A stretch of DNA of 5,610 nucleotides from an uncultured Clostridium sp. (lineage in GTDB: Bacteria > Bacillota > Clostridia > Clostridiales > Clostridiaceae). Of the stretch, positions 1 to 5,610 are shown piece after piece. Position 1 is the stretch's first letter. Each line of letters opens with the position of its first letter. The notes under the pieces were generated by a model. The model saw only the letters and a program-made list of their open reading frames with translations, did no database searches and had not been told where the DNA came from. The stretch lies in the NCBI GenBank assembly GCA_934755305.1, contig CAKVLD010000121.1, positions 1 through 5,610 on the forward strand. Reading direction: 5' to 3'. The position numbers and the translations under genes are program-made.

Positions 1-1330
1 TTACTTCTTTCAAAACTTTTACTGCTCCATAAGGCTCTTTTAATGACAGTTCTTTACCTCTTCCTGTAATTACCCAAAGTATTTTATATCCTATTGGTTT
101 TACTTCTAGCCTTTCTTCTCCTTTTCCATCAGTAAAATATATAAGTAAGTTTATATTTTTTTGATTTGCATATTTAAATACTGGTGAGAATTTAGTGCCT
201 CCGCCTTTTGCTATTCTTTCCTGTACATCTTTTATCTTTTTAACTTTATATGATCTTCTAATTTTATTATCACATTCTATAATAGTAATTTCTTCATTAT
301 AATTTTTAACTATTGAAAATATTTCTTTAATAGCTCCACAAAACTCTTCATCACTTATGCTTCCACTTATATCAATAGCTACAGCTACATTAGCTTTATG
401 GTTTCTAAGTTCTCCTCTTAATTCTAACCTATGAGGTTGTCTTCTATTTAATCTAGTTACAGTCTTTTTCCTATTACTTTCTATTGTTCCCATTAATTTT
501 TTCAAATAAATATTCCAAGGTATTTCACTTTTATTACTTTTTAAAGAATCTATTAAAGTTGATACTTCTTTAGGTATTGTACCTTTTTGTGAATAACTTA
601 ATAACTTTTCAGTAAAATTTTTTAAAGTTTGTTCTTCAATATCATTATTTTCTTCCCACATATCATGAGTATATTCAGCATTAAACTCAGTTTCTAATTC
701 TGAATTCTCTCTAGTATCATCTTTTTCCCCTTCTTCATCCTCTTCAAGTAAATCTAATTCTTTTTGGATATTAGTAACATAATATTCAAAAGTATTATAA
801 GGTTCAAGTTCAAGTGAATATTTTTGATTTACACTTTGTACAGTAACAGCATAAGGAGGTAGATTATCTAAATATTGATTAACTACTATATCCATTGCTA
901 AATTAACAGCAAGGGTACTAAACTTTCCTTTTATATCTTTAGCTCTAATTAAATGTAAAGATAATATATGAAGTATTTCATGCTTTATTGTACTTCCCAT
1001 TTGTTTTATATTAAGTTGCAAAAATAATATAGGATTAAAATAAATAAAATATTTAGCATTTTTAAAATTAACAGCAGTTGGAGTACTTATATCAAATCTT
1101 ATTTCTTTTCTCATTTGAAATAAGAAATATCCATAGAAATTATCTTTATCTTCCATAAGACTTAAAATAACCTTATCTACTATATAAAAGAATTCTTTTT
1201 TTATGTCTTCTGATAAATCTACAGTAAAATCAATACCTGCTGCATTTGATTTAAACATATCTATATTATCAACTATATTATCTATTTTTTTATAAAGCTC
1301 TAAAGCTTTTTTTTCAAAATATCTTTCCAT
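1..1330 (-). CDS. Metallopeptidase-like plus VWA-like domain protein (DUF2201 type), 3' end cut by the window
   Basis: My own translation from the ATG at 1328-1330 stays open for 443 codons to the left edge; the TAA read at 1-3 is in another frame. The N-terminal half holds HEILH at residues 117-121 with a further His at 126, then an AMDIVVNQ segment (Asp147), as in the putative metallopeptidase domain of DUF2201 proteins. An acidic Glu/Asp-rich stretch follows at about 191-234. The C-terminal third is VWA-like: DISGS at 320-324 is a DxSxS metal-binding (MIDAS) motif, and TDGKG at 400-404 is the later conserved loop. The last visible residues (TGRGKE, then PYGAVKVL) look like the family's C terminus, so only a few codons should be missing. 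The start lies 5 bp after the moxR-like stop, and a weak AAGG site at 1339-1342 overlaps the end of that gene, so translation is probably coupled. Function: likely the VWA partner of the MoxR ATPase. Whether HEXXH is catalytic is unknown. Confidence 0.88.
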   Translation of the reverse strand, partial: MERYFEKKALELYKKIDNIVDNIDMFKSNAAGIDFTVDLSEDIKKEFFYIVDKVILSLMEDKDNFYGYFLFQMRKEIRFDISTPTAVNFKNAKYFIYFNPILFLQLNIKQMGSTIKHEILHILSLHLIRAKDIKGKFSTLAVNLAMDIVVNQYLDNLPPYAVTVQSVNQKYSLELEPYNTFEYYVTNIQKELDLLEEDEEGEKDDTRENSELETEFNAEYTHDMWEENNDIEEQTLKNFTEKLLSYSQKGTIPKEVSTLIDSLKSNKSEIPWNIYLKKLMGTIESNRKKTVTRLNRRQPHRLELRGELRNHKANVAVAIDISGSISDEEFCGAIKEIFSIVKNYNEEITIIECDNKIRRSYKVKKIKDVQERIAKGGGTKFSPVFKYANQKNINLLIYFTDGKGEERLEVKPIGYKILWVITGRGKELSLKEPYGAVKVLKEV

Positions 1331-1335
1331 AATTA

Positions 1336-2463
1336 TTACCTTGTTAAACTGTAAGCTTTAAAATAGTTATCTACAAACATTTCATTTTCAATAACTCTTT
1401 TATAAGTTTCTTTGTATGATGACTTTATTTCTTTCATAATACCAACCATTAAATCTACAGGATATTTATTTATAAATTCAACAAGCCTGTTAATATAAAA
1501 ATCTTCTTTATCTTTTTCCTTAACTATTTTTTCTTCTAAGTTTTTTAATATATTCATAGCTGATAAATATAATTTAGTATGACTTTCTTGTTCTATTTTA
1601 TTAATTAAGTCTAAACTTAAATTATCCCCCTCAAAAACTTCTTCAAAACTTATTAATGGACTATGTTCTGTTTCAACAAAACCTAAAAATTCTTCTGCTA
1701 TTATTCTCCCTACATTACCTTTAATAACATTTAAAAATACATTCCTTGGTATTTCATCTTTCTTTTCTTTATATAATTTGTAGACTTTAGAAACTCTTTC
1801 ATAACTTCTAGGAGTAGCTCTTACATCATCTTCATTTACCTTATATAGATTTTCAGGAAAAGTTGATATAAAACTTATTACATCTTGGTCTATATCATTT
1901 TCTATAGCCCATTTAATCCAAGCCTTGTAATCACTTTCCATAGATAGCCATACAAATCTATTTTCTTGAGCTGGATCCATATCTACTACTTGATAATCAA
2001 AATCATCTCCATATTTACTAGAAGGATTCATAGCTGCTAGTATCTTTACTTCTTTATTAAGCTTATATCCATTAATTTCTCTATTTAATATTAGATTCAT
2101 AAGCTCTTGTTGTACTGTATGCTCACATCTATTAATTTCATCTATAAATAAAAGGACTTCTCTGCCTTTTTCAATTTCTTCATCAATTTCTTTAAGCTTT
2201 GTATGGATAGCATAAATTGTAACTTTCTTTTCACCTAAATTCCCATTACTATCTTCATATTCATAAGATTCTATAGTTGGTAAACCACCTATTTCTCCTT
2301 CTTTTAACAGATTTCCATCTATGCTTATAATACTCCAATTATTATTCTTTGCTAAAGTTTTTGCAAGAGCTGTTTTTCCTATACCACTATCTCCCACAAT
2401 TAGTGGCACTTCACCTGTTTCTAATACTAATTCAACGCTTTTTAATGTATCTGTAAAATTCAT
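1336..2463 (-). CDS. MoxR-family AAA+ ATPase
   Basis: A 375-residue ATPase, cytoplasmic by prediction, expected to form a ring and use ATP hydrolysis to remodel a protein partner. Visible motifs are Walker A GDSGIGKT at 24-31, a GGLP segment at 59-62, Walker B LLFIDEINR at 104-112, sensor 1 AAMNPS at 143-148 (Asn146), an arginine-finger region PAQENRF at 164-170 (Arg169) and sensor 2 ATPRSYERVS at 216-225 (Arg219). The helical C-terminal 150 residues are less conserved. All key nucleotide-binding residues are present, so the enzyme should be active. The ATG at 2461-2463 has a strong GGAGGAGG site 7 nt upstream. It sits 14 bp after the repeat-protein gene and 5 bp before the VWA gene, so it is the middle gene of one operon. 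MoxR ATPases encoded beside VWA proteins usually act with them as chaperone-like machines. The substrate cannot be inferred from sequence alone. Confidence 0.93.
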   Translation of the reverse strand: MNFTDTLKSVELVLETGEVPLIVGDSGIGKTALAKTLAKNNNWSIISIDGNLLKEGEIGGLPTIESYEYEDSNGNLGEKKVTIYAIHTKLKEIDEEIEKGREVLLFIDEINRCEHTVQQELMNLILNREINGYKLNKEVKILAAMNPSSKYGDDFDYQVVDMDPAQENRFVWLSMESDYKAWIKWAIENDIDQDVISFISTFPENLYKVNEDDVRATPRSYERVSKVYKLYKEKKDEIPRNVFLNVIKGNVGRIIAEEFLGFVETEHSPLISFEEVFEGDNLSLDLINKIEQESHTKLYLSAMNILKNLEEKIVKEKDKEDFYINRLVEFINKYPVDLMVGIMKEIKSSYKETYKRVIENEMFVDNYFKAYSLTR

Positions 2464-2470
2464 ATTTAAG

Positions 2471-2478
2471 CCTCCTCC
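2471..2478 (-). promoter_or_regulatory. Ribosome binding site of the MoxR gene, touching the upstream stop codon
   Basis: The minus strand reads GGAGGAGG, 7 nt before the ATG of the AAA+ gene. Its first base is also the last base of the TAG stop (2478-2480) of the repeat-protein gene. Ribosomes finishing the first gene therefore arrive directly at this site, which suggests coupled production of the two proteins. Confidence 0.8.
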
Positions 2479-3281
2479 TATCTAATCTTAAGTTTCTCAT
2501 CTACAGCTATCTTTTTAGCTTTTTTACTACCATATTTATATATAAATATTATTTTATCTAATTTGAATTCACTACTATCTTTATCTATAATGTTACAACT
2601 TAAAAAATCTCTAATATATTTTTCTTCTACTTCTTCATTAGATATAACTTCTTTTAAAACTGAATTTAACTCCTCTTCTGATATACTTCTATAAATGTAC
2701 TTTATAATAAGAATATTTATCCTTAATAGTTTTAACATCTTTTCCTTATCTAAATTAACTACAAATTTAATTGCAGCTTCATTATTTTTAACAGCTATTT
2801 TTTCTGCATTAAAACTTGGATTATCTATATATCTTAAAGCATCATAACTTATATTTATTGCTTCAATTTGAACACTTTCAAAAGGATTTTCTATATATTT
2901 TATTGAATCATAATCCTTTTTAATTGCAAGTAATTGTAACTCTTCACTTGGATTATCTGCATATTGAATAGCCCATCCTCTTTTTGATATTCCAATCTTT
3001 ATTAATTCTTCACTTGGATTATTTATATATTTTAAGTTATTCCATCCTGATTCAACTGATTTTCTTTTCATATCTTCACTTGGATTTTTTATATGTTCAA
3101 TAGCTCTACTATTATTATTTAAAGCTACAGTTTCCATTTCAGTTGTAGGATTTTTTATATATCTTATTAATAGCCCATCCCTCTCTAAAGCTGCCATTAT
3201 CATTTCATTAGTTGGATTTTCAATTGTATTTATAATACTTGGATTTCTTTTTATCATTTCTAATAATTTAGATTCTTCCAT
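2478..3281 (-). CDS. 22-residue NPSEE-type repeat protein (alpha-solenoid-like), function unknown
   Basis: A 267-residue protein with no signal peptide or membrane segment. After a 19-residue lead-in that looks like half a repeat, eight units of exactly 22 residues run from residue 20 to 195. The rough consensus is hydrophobic-x-N-P-S-E-E-hydrophobic-x3-A-hydrophobic-x6-A-I-x-Y. Units 1-7 fit well; unit 8 has lost the NP turn. Residues 196-267 are a charged, mostly helical tail, with a weak echo of the repeat near the end (KAKKIAV beside NAEKIAV in unit 7). Similar NPSEE repeats occur in many hypothetical and phage proteins and recall LRV or DUF4116 repeats; I cannot assign a family. The pattern suggests short helices stacked into a binding scaffold, which is inference. 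The ATG has an AAGGAGG site 7 nt upstream. As first gene of the MoxR-VWA operon it may be an adaptor, regulator or client of that pair. Confidence 0.85.
   Translation of the reverse strand: MEESKLLEMIKRNPSIINTIENPTNEMIMAALERDGLLIRYIKNPTTEMETVALNNNSRAIEHIKNPSEDMKRKSVESGWNNLKYINNPSEELIKIGISKRGWAIQYADNPSEELQLLAIKKDYDSIKYIENPFESVQIEAINISYDALRYIDNPSFNAEKIAVKNNEAAIKFVVNLDKEKMLKLLRINILIIKYIYRSISEEELNSVLKEVISNEEVEEKYIRDFLSCNIIDKDSSEFKLDKIIFIYKYGSKKAKKIAVDEKLKIR
2697..3224 (-). repeat. Eight in-frame 66-bp coding repeats (22 residues each)
   Basis: The units begin at residues 20, 42, 64, 86, 108, 130, 152 and 174 of the repeat protein with no length variation. At DNA level the plus-strand word tcttcacttggatt, which encodes the NPSE(E/D) turn, occurs exactly at 2941, 3007 and 3073, each 66 bp apart. 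This covers the turns of units 3-5, which also have the closest protein matches, so the array probably grew by internal duplication. The outer units have diverged. Confidence 0.85.
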
Positions 3282-3288
3282 AACTTTT

Positions 3289-3295
3289 CCTCCTT
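3289..3295 (-). promoter_or_regulatory. Ribosome binding site of the repeat-protein gene
   Basis: The minus strand reads AAGGAGG, 7 nt before the ATG at 3281. This consensus site fixes the start of the first gene of the cassette. Confidence 0.8.
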
Positions 3296-3326
3296 AATTA
3301 TTAACTAATAATAATTATCCATTACT

Positions 3327-3355
3327 ATTATAATACTTTTATTTGAATTTTTAAA
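3327..3355 (-). promoter_or_regulatory. Candidate sigma-A-type promoter for the repeat-MoxR-VWA operon
   Basis: A perfect TATAAT (-10) is read on the minus strand at 3327-3332. A 17-nt spacer separates it from TTTAAA at 3350-3355, which matches the -35 consensus at four of six positions. Transcription would begin near 3320, leaving a leader of about 40 nt with no obvious structure. The -35 is weak and the region is AT-rich, so chance matches are likely. The position between a terminator and a well-marked first gene supports the call. Confidence 0.5.
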
Positions 3356-3383
3356 TAAAAATATTATGAATATTTAATATAGC

Positions 3384-3432
3384 AAAAAATAAGTACAGAT
3401 TTCTAATTCAAATTAAAAAAACTGTACTTATT
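3384..3432 (-). terminator. Rho-independent terminator of the amino-acid ABC operon
   Basis: On the minus strand the 11-nt arm AATAAGTACAG (3432-3422) pairs perfectly with CTGTACTTATT (3398-3388). Inside it, after a small internal loop, TTTTTAATT pairs with AATTAGAAA through one G-U pair, giving a long hairpin with a tiny loop. A run of six T (3389-3384) overlaps the base of the 3' arm. It begins 25 bp after the stop of the binding-protein gene. The plus strand lacks a matching T run after the hairpin, so termination is directional. Confidence 0.82.
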
Positions 3433-3457
3433 AAAATATATTTACTTCTTTTTTATA

Positions 3458-4309
3458 TTATTTAACTTTTCCACCTTCTACAACTAAGCTTTCTTCAAAT
3501 TCAGAACCATATACTGATTTTAATGTTTTATCATAAGCTTCATGAATAAAATTTTCTTTTCCTATCTCTTCAAGTTCACCATTAATCCAATCCTTTAACT
3601 CATCATTACCCTTTGCTACAGCTGGTGCAATATAATCTTCACTTCCTAAAGATGAAATACCTACAGTGAATCCTGGATTATCCTTAGCCCAAGCTATAAC
3701 CTCTGTATTATCACTTAATATAGCATCTCCACGTCCATCTTTAAGAGCTTGGAAAATTTCTGAATATTGATCATACTTAATGAGCTCTACATCTGGATGA
3801 TTTTTAGTCATATAAGTTTCTGCTGTAGTACCTTTTGCAACTATTATTTTCTTACCTTTAAGTTGATCCTCTGAAGTAATTATCTGTCCATCTTTTGATA
3901 CAACTCCAAGAGATACTTTCATATAAGGATTAGTAAAATCAACTTTTTGCTTTCTTTCATCAGTTACTGTAAAGTTTGCCATTATTACATCAACTTTATT
4001 AGATTCTAAGAAGGATACTCTACTTGCTGCATCAACTAATACAAATTCAACCTTAGATTCATCTCCAAGAAGATCTTTTGCAAACCTTTTTGCTATATAT
4101 ACATCATAACCTTGATTTTCTCCATTAGAATCTACATATCCAAAAGGTGATTTGTCACTAAATACACCTATTTTTATAGTGTCTCTTTTTTTTATTTCTT
4201 CTAAAGAACTTGAAGTAGAACTTTTACCACAACCTACTACTCCAATAGCTACAGTGGCTACTACTGCACTTGTTACTAAAAACGAAATAATACTTTTAAT
4301 TCTTTTCAT
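3458..4309 (-). CDS. Amino-acid ABC transporter substrate-binding lipoprotein, CjaA/cysteine-binding-like
   Basis: A 283-residue family 3 extracellular solute-binding protein that should capture an amino acid outside the membrane and pass it to the permease encoded upstream. Residues 1-26 form a lipoprotein signal (basic KRIK, hydrophobic core) ending at VVGC, with Cys27 as the lipidated residue. The mature part shows IKIGVFSDKSPFGYVD, GYDVYIAKRFAKDLLGD, VDVIMANFTVTDER with the Arg that in this fold binds the ligand carboxylate, DFTNPYMKVSLGV, KGTTAETY, and RGDAILSDNTEV with the Asp expected at the ligand amino group. From memory, this pattern, including the ending VVEGGKVK, follows Campylobacter CjaA (Cj0982), a cysteine receptor, more closely than glutamine or histidine binding proteins. 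Cysteine is therefore the favoured ligand, and another polar amino acid is possible. The ATG follows an AAAGGAT site, 24 bp after the ATPase gene. A strong terminator follows the gene. Confidence 0.9.
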   Translation of the reverse strand: MKRIKSIISFLVTSAVVATVAIGVVGCGKSSTSSSLEEIKKRDTIKIGVFSDKSPFGYVDSNGENQGYDVYIAKRFAKDLLGDESKVEFVLVDAASRVSFLESNKVDVIMANFTVTDERKQKVDFTNPYMKVSLGVVSKDGQIITSEDQLKGKKIIVAKGTTAETYMTKNHPDVELIKYDQYSEIFQALKDGRGDAILSDNTEVIAWAKDNPGFTVGISSLGSEDYIAPAVAKGNDELKDWINGELEEIGKENFIHEAYDKTLKSVYGSEFEESLVVEGGKVK

Positions 4310-4333
4310 AAAATATCATCCTTTCACTATTTA

Positions 4334-5074
4334 CTAATATTCAAATATATTTAAAAAGCTTTTAGCTCTCTCTGTCTTTGGGTTTTCAAAAAATTCTTTT
4401 GCTTCTCCTTCTTCACATATCTTTCCGTTATCCATAAATATAATTCTATCTGCTACTGCCTTAGCAAAGTTCATTTCATGAGTTACTATAACCATAGTCA
4501 TACCTTGTTTTGCTAAAGCTAAAATAACATCTAAAACTTCTCTTACCATTTCTGGATCTAAAGATGCTGTCACTTCATCAAATAACATTATTTCTGGATT
4601 CATACATAAAGCCCTTACTATTGCTATTCTTTGCTTTTGCCCTCCTGATAATTGACGAGGATACCCATCCTTTCTATCCCATAAACCTACCTTTTTTAAC
4701 AACTCCTCTGCTTGTACTAATACTTCATCTTTATCTCTTTTTTGGACTTTAACCGGCCCAAGCAAGATATTCTCTATAACAGTCATATGAGGGAATAGTT
4801 CATAATTTTGAAATACCATTCCTATTTTTTCATGTACCTTTTGCCAGTTAATATTTTTATCTAAAAAACTTAAACCATCATACTGTATATCTCCCTTTTG
4901 AGTTTTTTCTAAACCATTTAAACATCTTAAGAAAGTACTTTTTCCACAACCTGATGGGCCTAATATAACTACTACTTCACTTTTATGTAAGTTTAAACTT
5001 ATTCCCTTTAAAATTTCTCTATCTTCATAACTCTTATGTATATCATCAACCCTAAGTACAATTGAATTATCCAT
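4334..5074 (-). CDS. Polar amino-acid ABC transporter ATP-binding protein (GlnQ/HisP type)
   Basis: A 246-residue ATPase that powers the importer from the cytoplasmic face. Counting from the ATG at 5072-5074: Walker A GPSGCGKST at 39-47, Q-loop Gln89 in VFQNYELFPH, signature LSGGQ at 142-146, Walker B IMLFDE at 162-167, D-loop around SLD at 171-173, and switch His199 in VTHEMNFA. Length and motifs fit the polar amino-acid uptake family. One small oddity is TASLDPE where the family usually has TSALDPE; this should not disturb activity. The frame is open to a GTG at 5098 that would add eight residues, but the ATG has an AGGAGGT site 6 nt upstream, so I take 5074. The gap to the permease stop is 11 bp and to the binding-protein gene 24 bp, consistent with one operon. 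Substrate choice is set by the binding protein and permease. Confidence 0.93.
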   Translation of the reverse strand: MDNSIVLRVDDIHKSYEDREILKGISLNLHKSEVVVILGPSGCGKSTFLRCLNGLEKTQKGDIQYDGLSFLDKNINWQKVHEKIGMVFQNYELFPHMTVIENILLGPVKVQKRDKDEVLVQAEELLKKVGLWDRKDGYPRQLSGGQKQRIAIVRALCMNPEIMLFDEVTASLDPEMVREVLDVILALAKQGMTMVIVTHEMNFAKAVADRIIFMDNGKICEEGEAKEFFENPKTERAKSFLNIFEY

Positions 5075-5080
5075 AAATTT

Positions 5081-5087
5081 ACCTCCT
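5081..5087 (-). promoter_or_regulatory. Ribosome binding site that fixes the ATPase start at 5074
   Basis: The minus strand reads AGGAGGT, 6 nt before the ATG at 5072-5074. It overlaps the TAG stop of the permease (5086-5088), suggesting translational coupling. It lies inside the extension that would be made from the GTG at 5098, which argues against that longer start. Confidence 0.8.
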
Positions 5088-5610
5088 AATACTTCCACTT
5101 TTCTTCTAACCTTTTAGCTATCTTTGACAATGGATAACATATTATAAAATATAATATAAAAATCACTCCATATATCCAAAATGAAGCTTCTGGAAAATCG
5201 AATCTTGAAGATTCTATAATTTGTTGACCTACTTTAACTACTTCAATAACTCCTATTAATACTACAATTGAAGTGGTTTTTATCATTCTTGTTGCAAGAT
5301 TTATAGAACCTGGAATCATTCTTTTTATCCCTTGTGGAATCAATATATATCTATATATCTGAATATTATTAAGACCTAGTGATTTACCTGATTCTAATTG
5401 ATGTTTAGGTAAAGATTCTATTGCTCCTCTCACTATATCCCCCATTTCAGCTGTCCCCCAAAGGCTAAACACTATTATTGATACAATTTCTCCACTTAAA
5501 TTAACATTTAAAGCTGTAGAAACACCAAAATAAAAAATAAATAGCCACACAAGAGTTGGTATTATTCTAAATGCTTCAAAATAAATTCTATTTATAATAA
5601 ACAAATTTTT
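5086..5610 (-). CDS. Polar amino-acid ABC transporter permease (HisM/GlnP family), 5' end outside the window
   Basis: The inner-membrane channel subunit of the importer; 174 residues are visible, against roughly 210-240 for a whole family member, so the first few dozen residues lie beyond the right edge. The frame is open up to 5610, and the in-frame TTG at 5604 has no ribosome binding site and falls inside the conserved fold, so it is not the start. Visible elements are FRIIPTLVWLFIFYFGV, which matches the family's FRGTP-L-Q-L-yFg stretch; the cytoplasmic EAA-type loop ESGKSLGLNNIQIYRYILIP, which docks on the ATPase; TSIVVLIGVIEV; and a last membrane segment near WIYGVIFILYFIICY. The positively charged tail KIAKRLEEKWKY follows. 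It is co-directional with the ATPase gene, with only 11 bp between the stop and the preferred ATPase start, so it is the first visible gene of the operon. Confidence 0.92.
   Translation of the reverse strand, partial: KNLFIINRIYFEAFRIIPTLVWLFIFYFGVSTALNVNLSGEIVSIIVFSLWGTAEMGDIVRGAIESLPKHQLESGKSLGLNNIQIYRYILIPQGIKRMIPGSINLATRMIKTTSIVVLIGVIEVVKVGQQIIESSRFDFPEASFWIYGVIFILYFIICYPLSKIAKRLEEKWKY

Noticed and set aside
1..3. TAA on the minus strand at the very edge, as a possible end of the VWA gene
   Set aside because: It is not in the frame of the gene that starts at 1330; the last in-frame codon is GTA at 2-4, so the gene is open at the edge.
2697..3224. Regular 66-bp spacing as a possible CRISPR array
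   Set aside because: The whole stretch is one open frame, the repeats are coding and diverged, and there are no unique spacers between identical repeats.
3363..3368. CATAAT on the minus strand as an alternative -10
   Set aside because: It is a weaker match than TATAAT at 3327-3332, sits close to the terminator, and lacks a convincing -35; AT-rich sequence gives many such matches.
4152..4337. Plus-strand open frame of 61 codons
   Set aside because: It lies antisense to the lipoprotein signal region and the operon gap, has no ribosome binding site or recognisable protein features, and mirrors a well-supported gene.
4564..4752. Plus-strand open frame of 62 codons, hydrophobic in translation
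   Set aside because: It is antisense to the conserved core of the ABC ATPase; the Leu/Phe richness comes from AT-rich codons read backwards.
5602..5604. TTG as start codon of the permease
   Set aside because: The frame continues to the window edge, no ribosome binding site precedes it, and the family needs more N-terminal sequence.

Overview
The window is AT-rich, and every gene lies on the minus strand. Strong AGGAGG-type ribosome binding sites, AT-biased codons and a lipoprotein with a Gram-positive-style signal peptide point to a low-GC Firmicute. A Clostridium-like organism is most likely, but the species cannot be read from the sequence. Reading in the direction of transcription (right to left), there are two independent transcription units separated by a 176-bp gap.

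The upstream unit (5610 down to 3458) is a polar amino-acid ABC importer: the C-terminal part of a HisM/GlnP-type permease (its start lies outside the window), an ATPase and a substrate-binding lipoprotein. The binding protein resembles the Campylobacter CjaA (Cj0982) cysteine receptor much more than a generic family 3 binding protein, so cysteine or a related amino acid is the favoured ligand. The ATPase most likely starts at an ATG at 5074, behind a near-perfect ribosome binding site, and not at the in-frame GTG at 5098.

The gap (3282-3457) holds a long hairpin terminator with a T tract (3384-3432) that ends the importer operon. It also holds a candidate promoter with a perfect TATAAT (3327-3355) for the next unit.

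The downstream unit (3281 to the left edge) is a tightly packed three-gene cassette. It encodes a 267-residue protein built mainly of eight 22-residue NPSEE-type repeats, a MoxR-family AAA+ ATPase with all motifs intact, and a large protein carrying an HEXXH metallopeptidase-like domain, an acidic linker and a C-terminal VWA-like domain with an intact DxSxS metal site. The last gene fills 1-1330 without a stop and runs off the left edge, probably by only a few codons. MoxR ATPases paired with VWA proteins usually form remodelling machines (compare RavA-ViaA, CbbQ-CbbO, NorQ-NorD). Here a repeat solenoid is encoded first in the same unit, which makes it a candidate adaptor, target or regulator of the pair. 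This cassette is the most interesting content of the window; its substrate is unknown.
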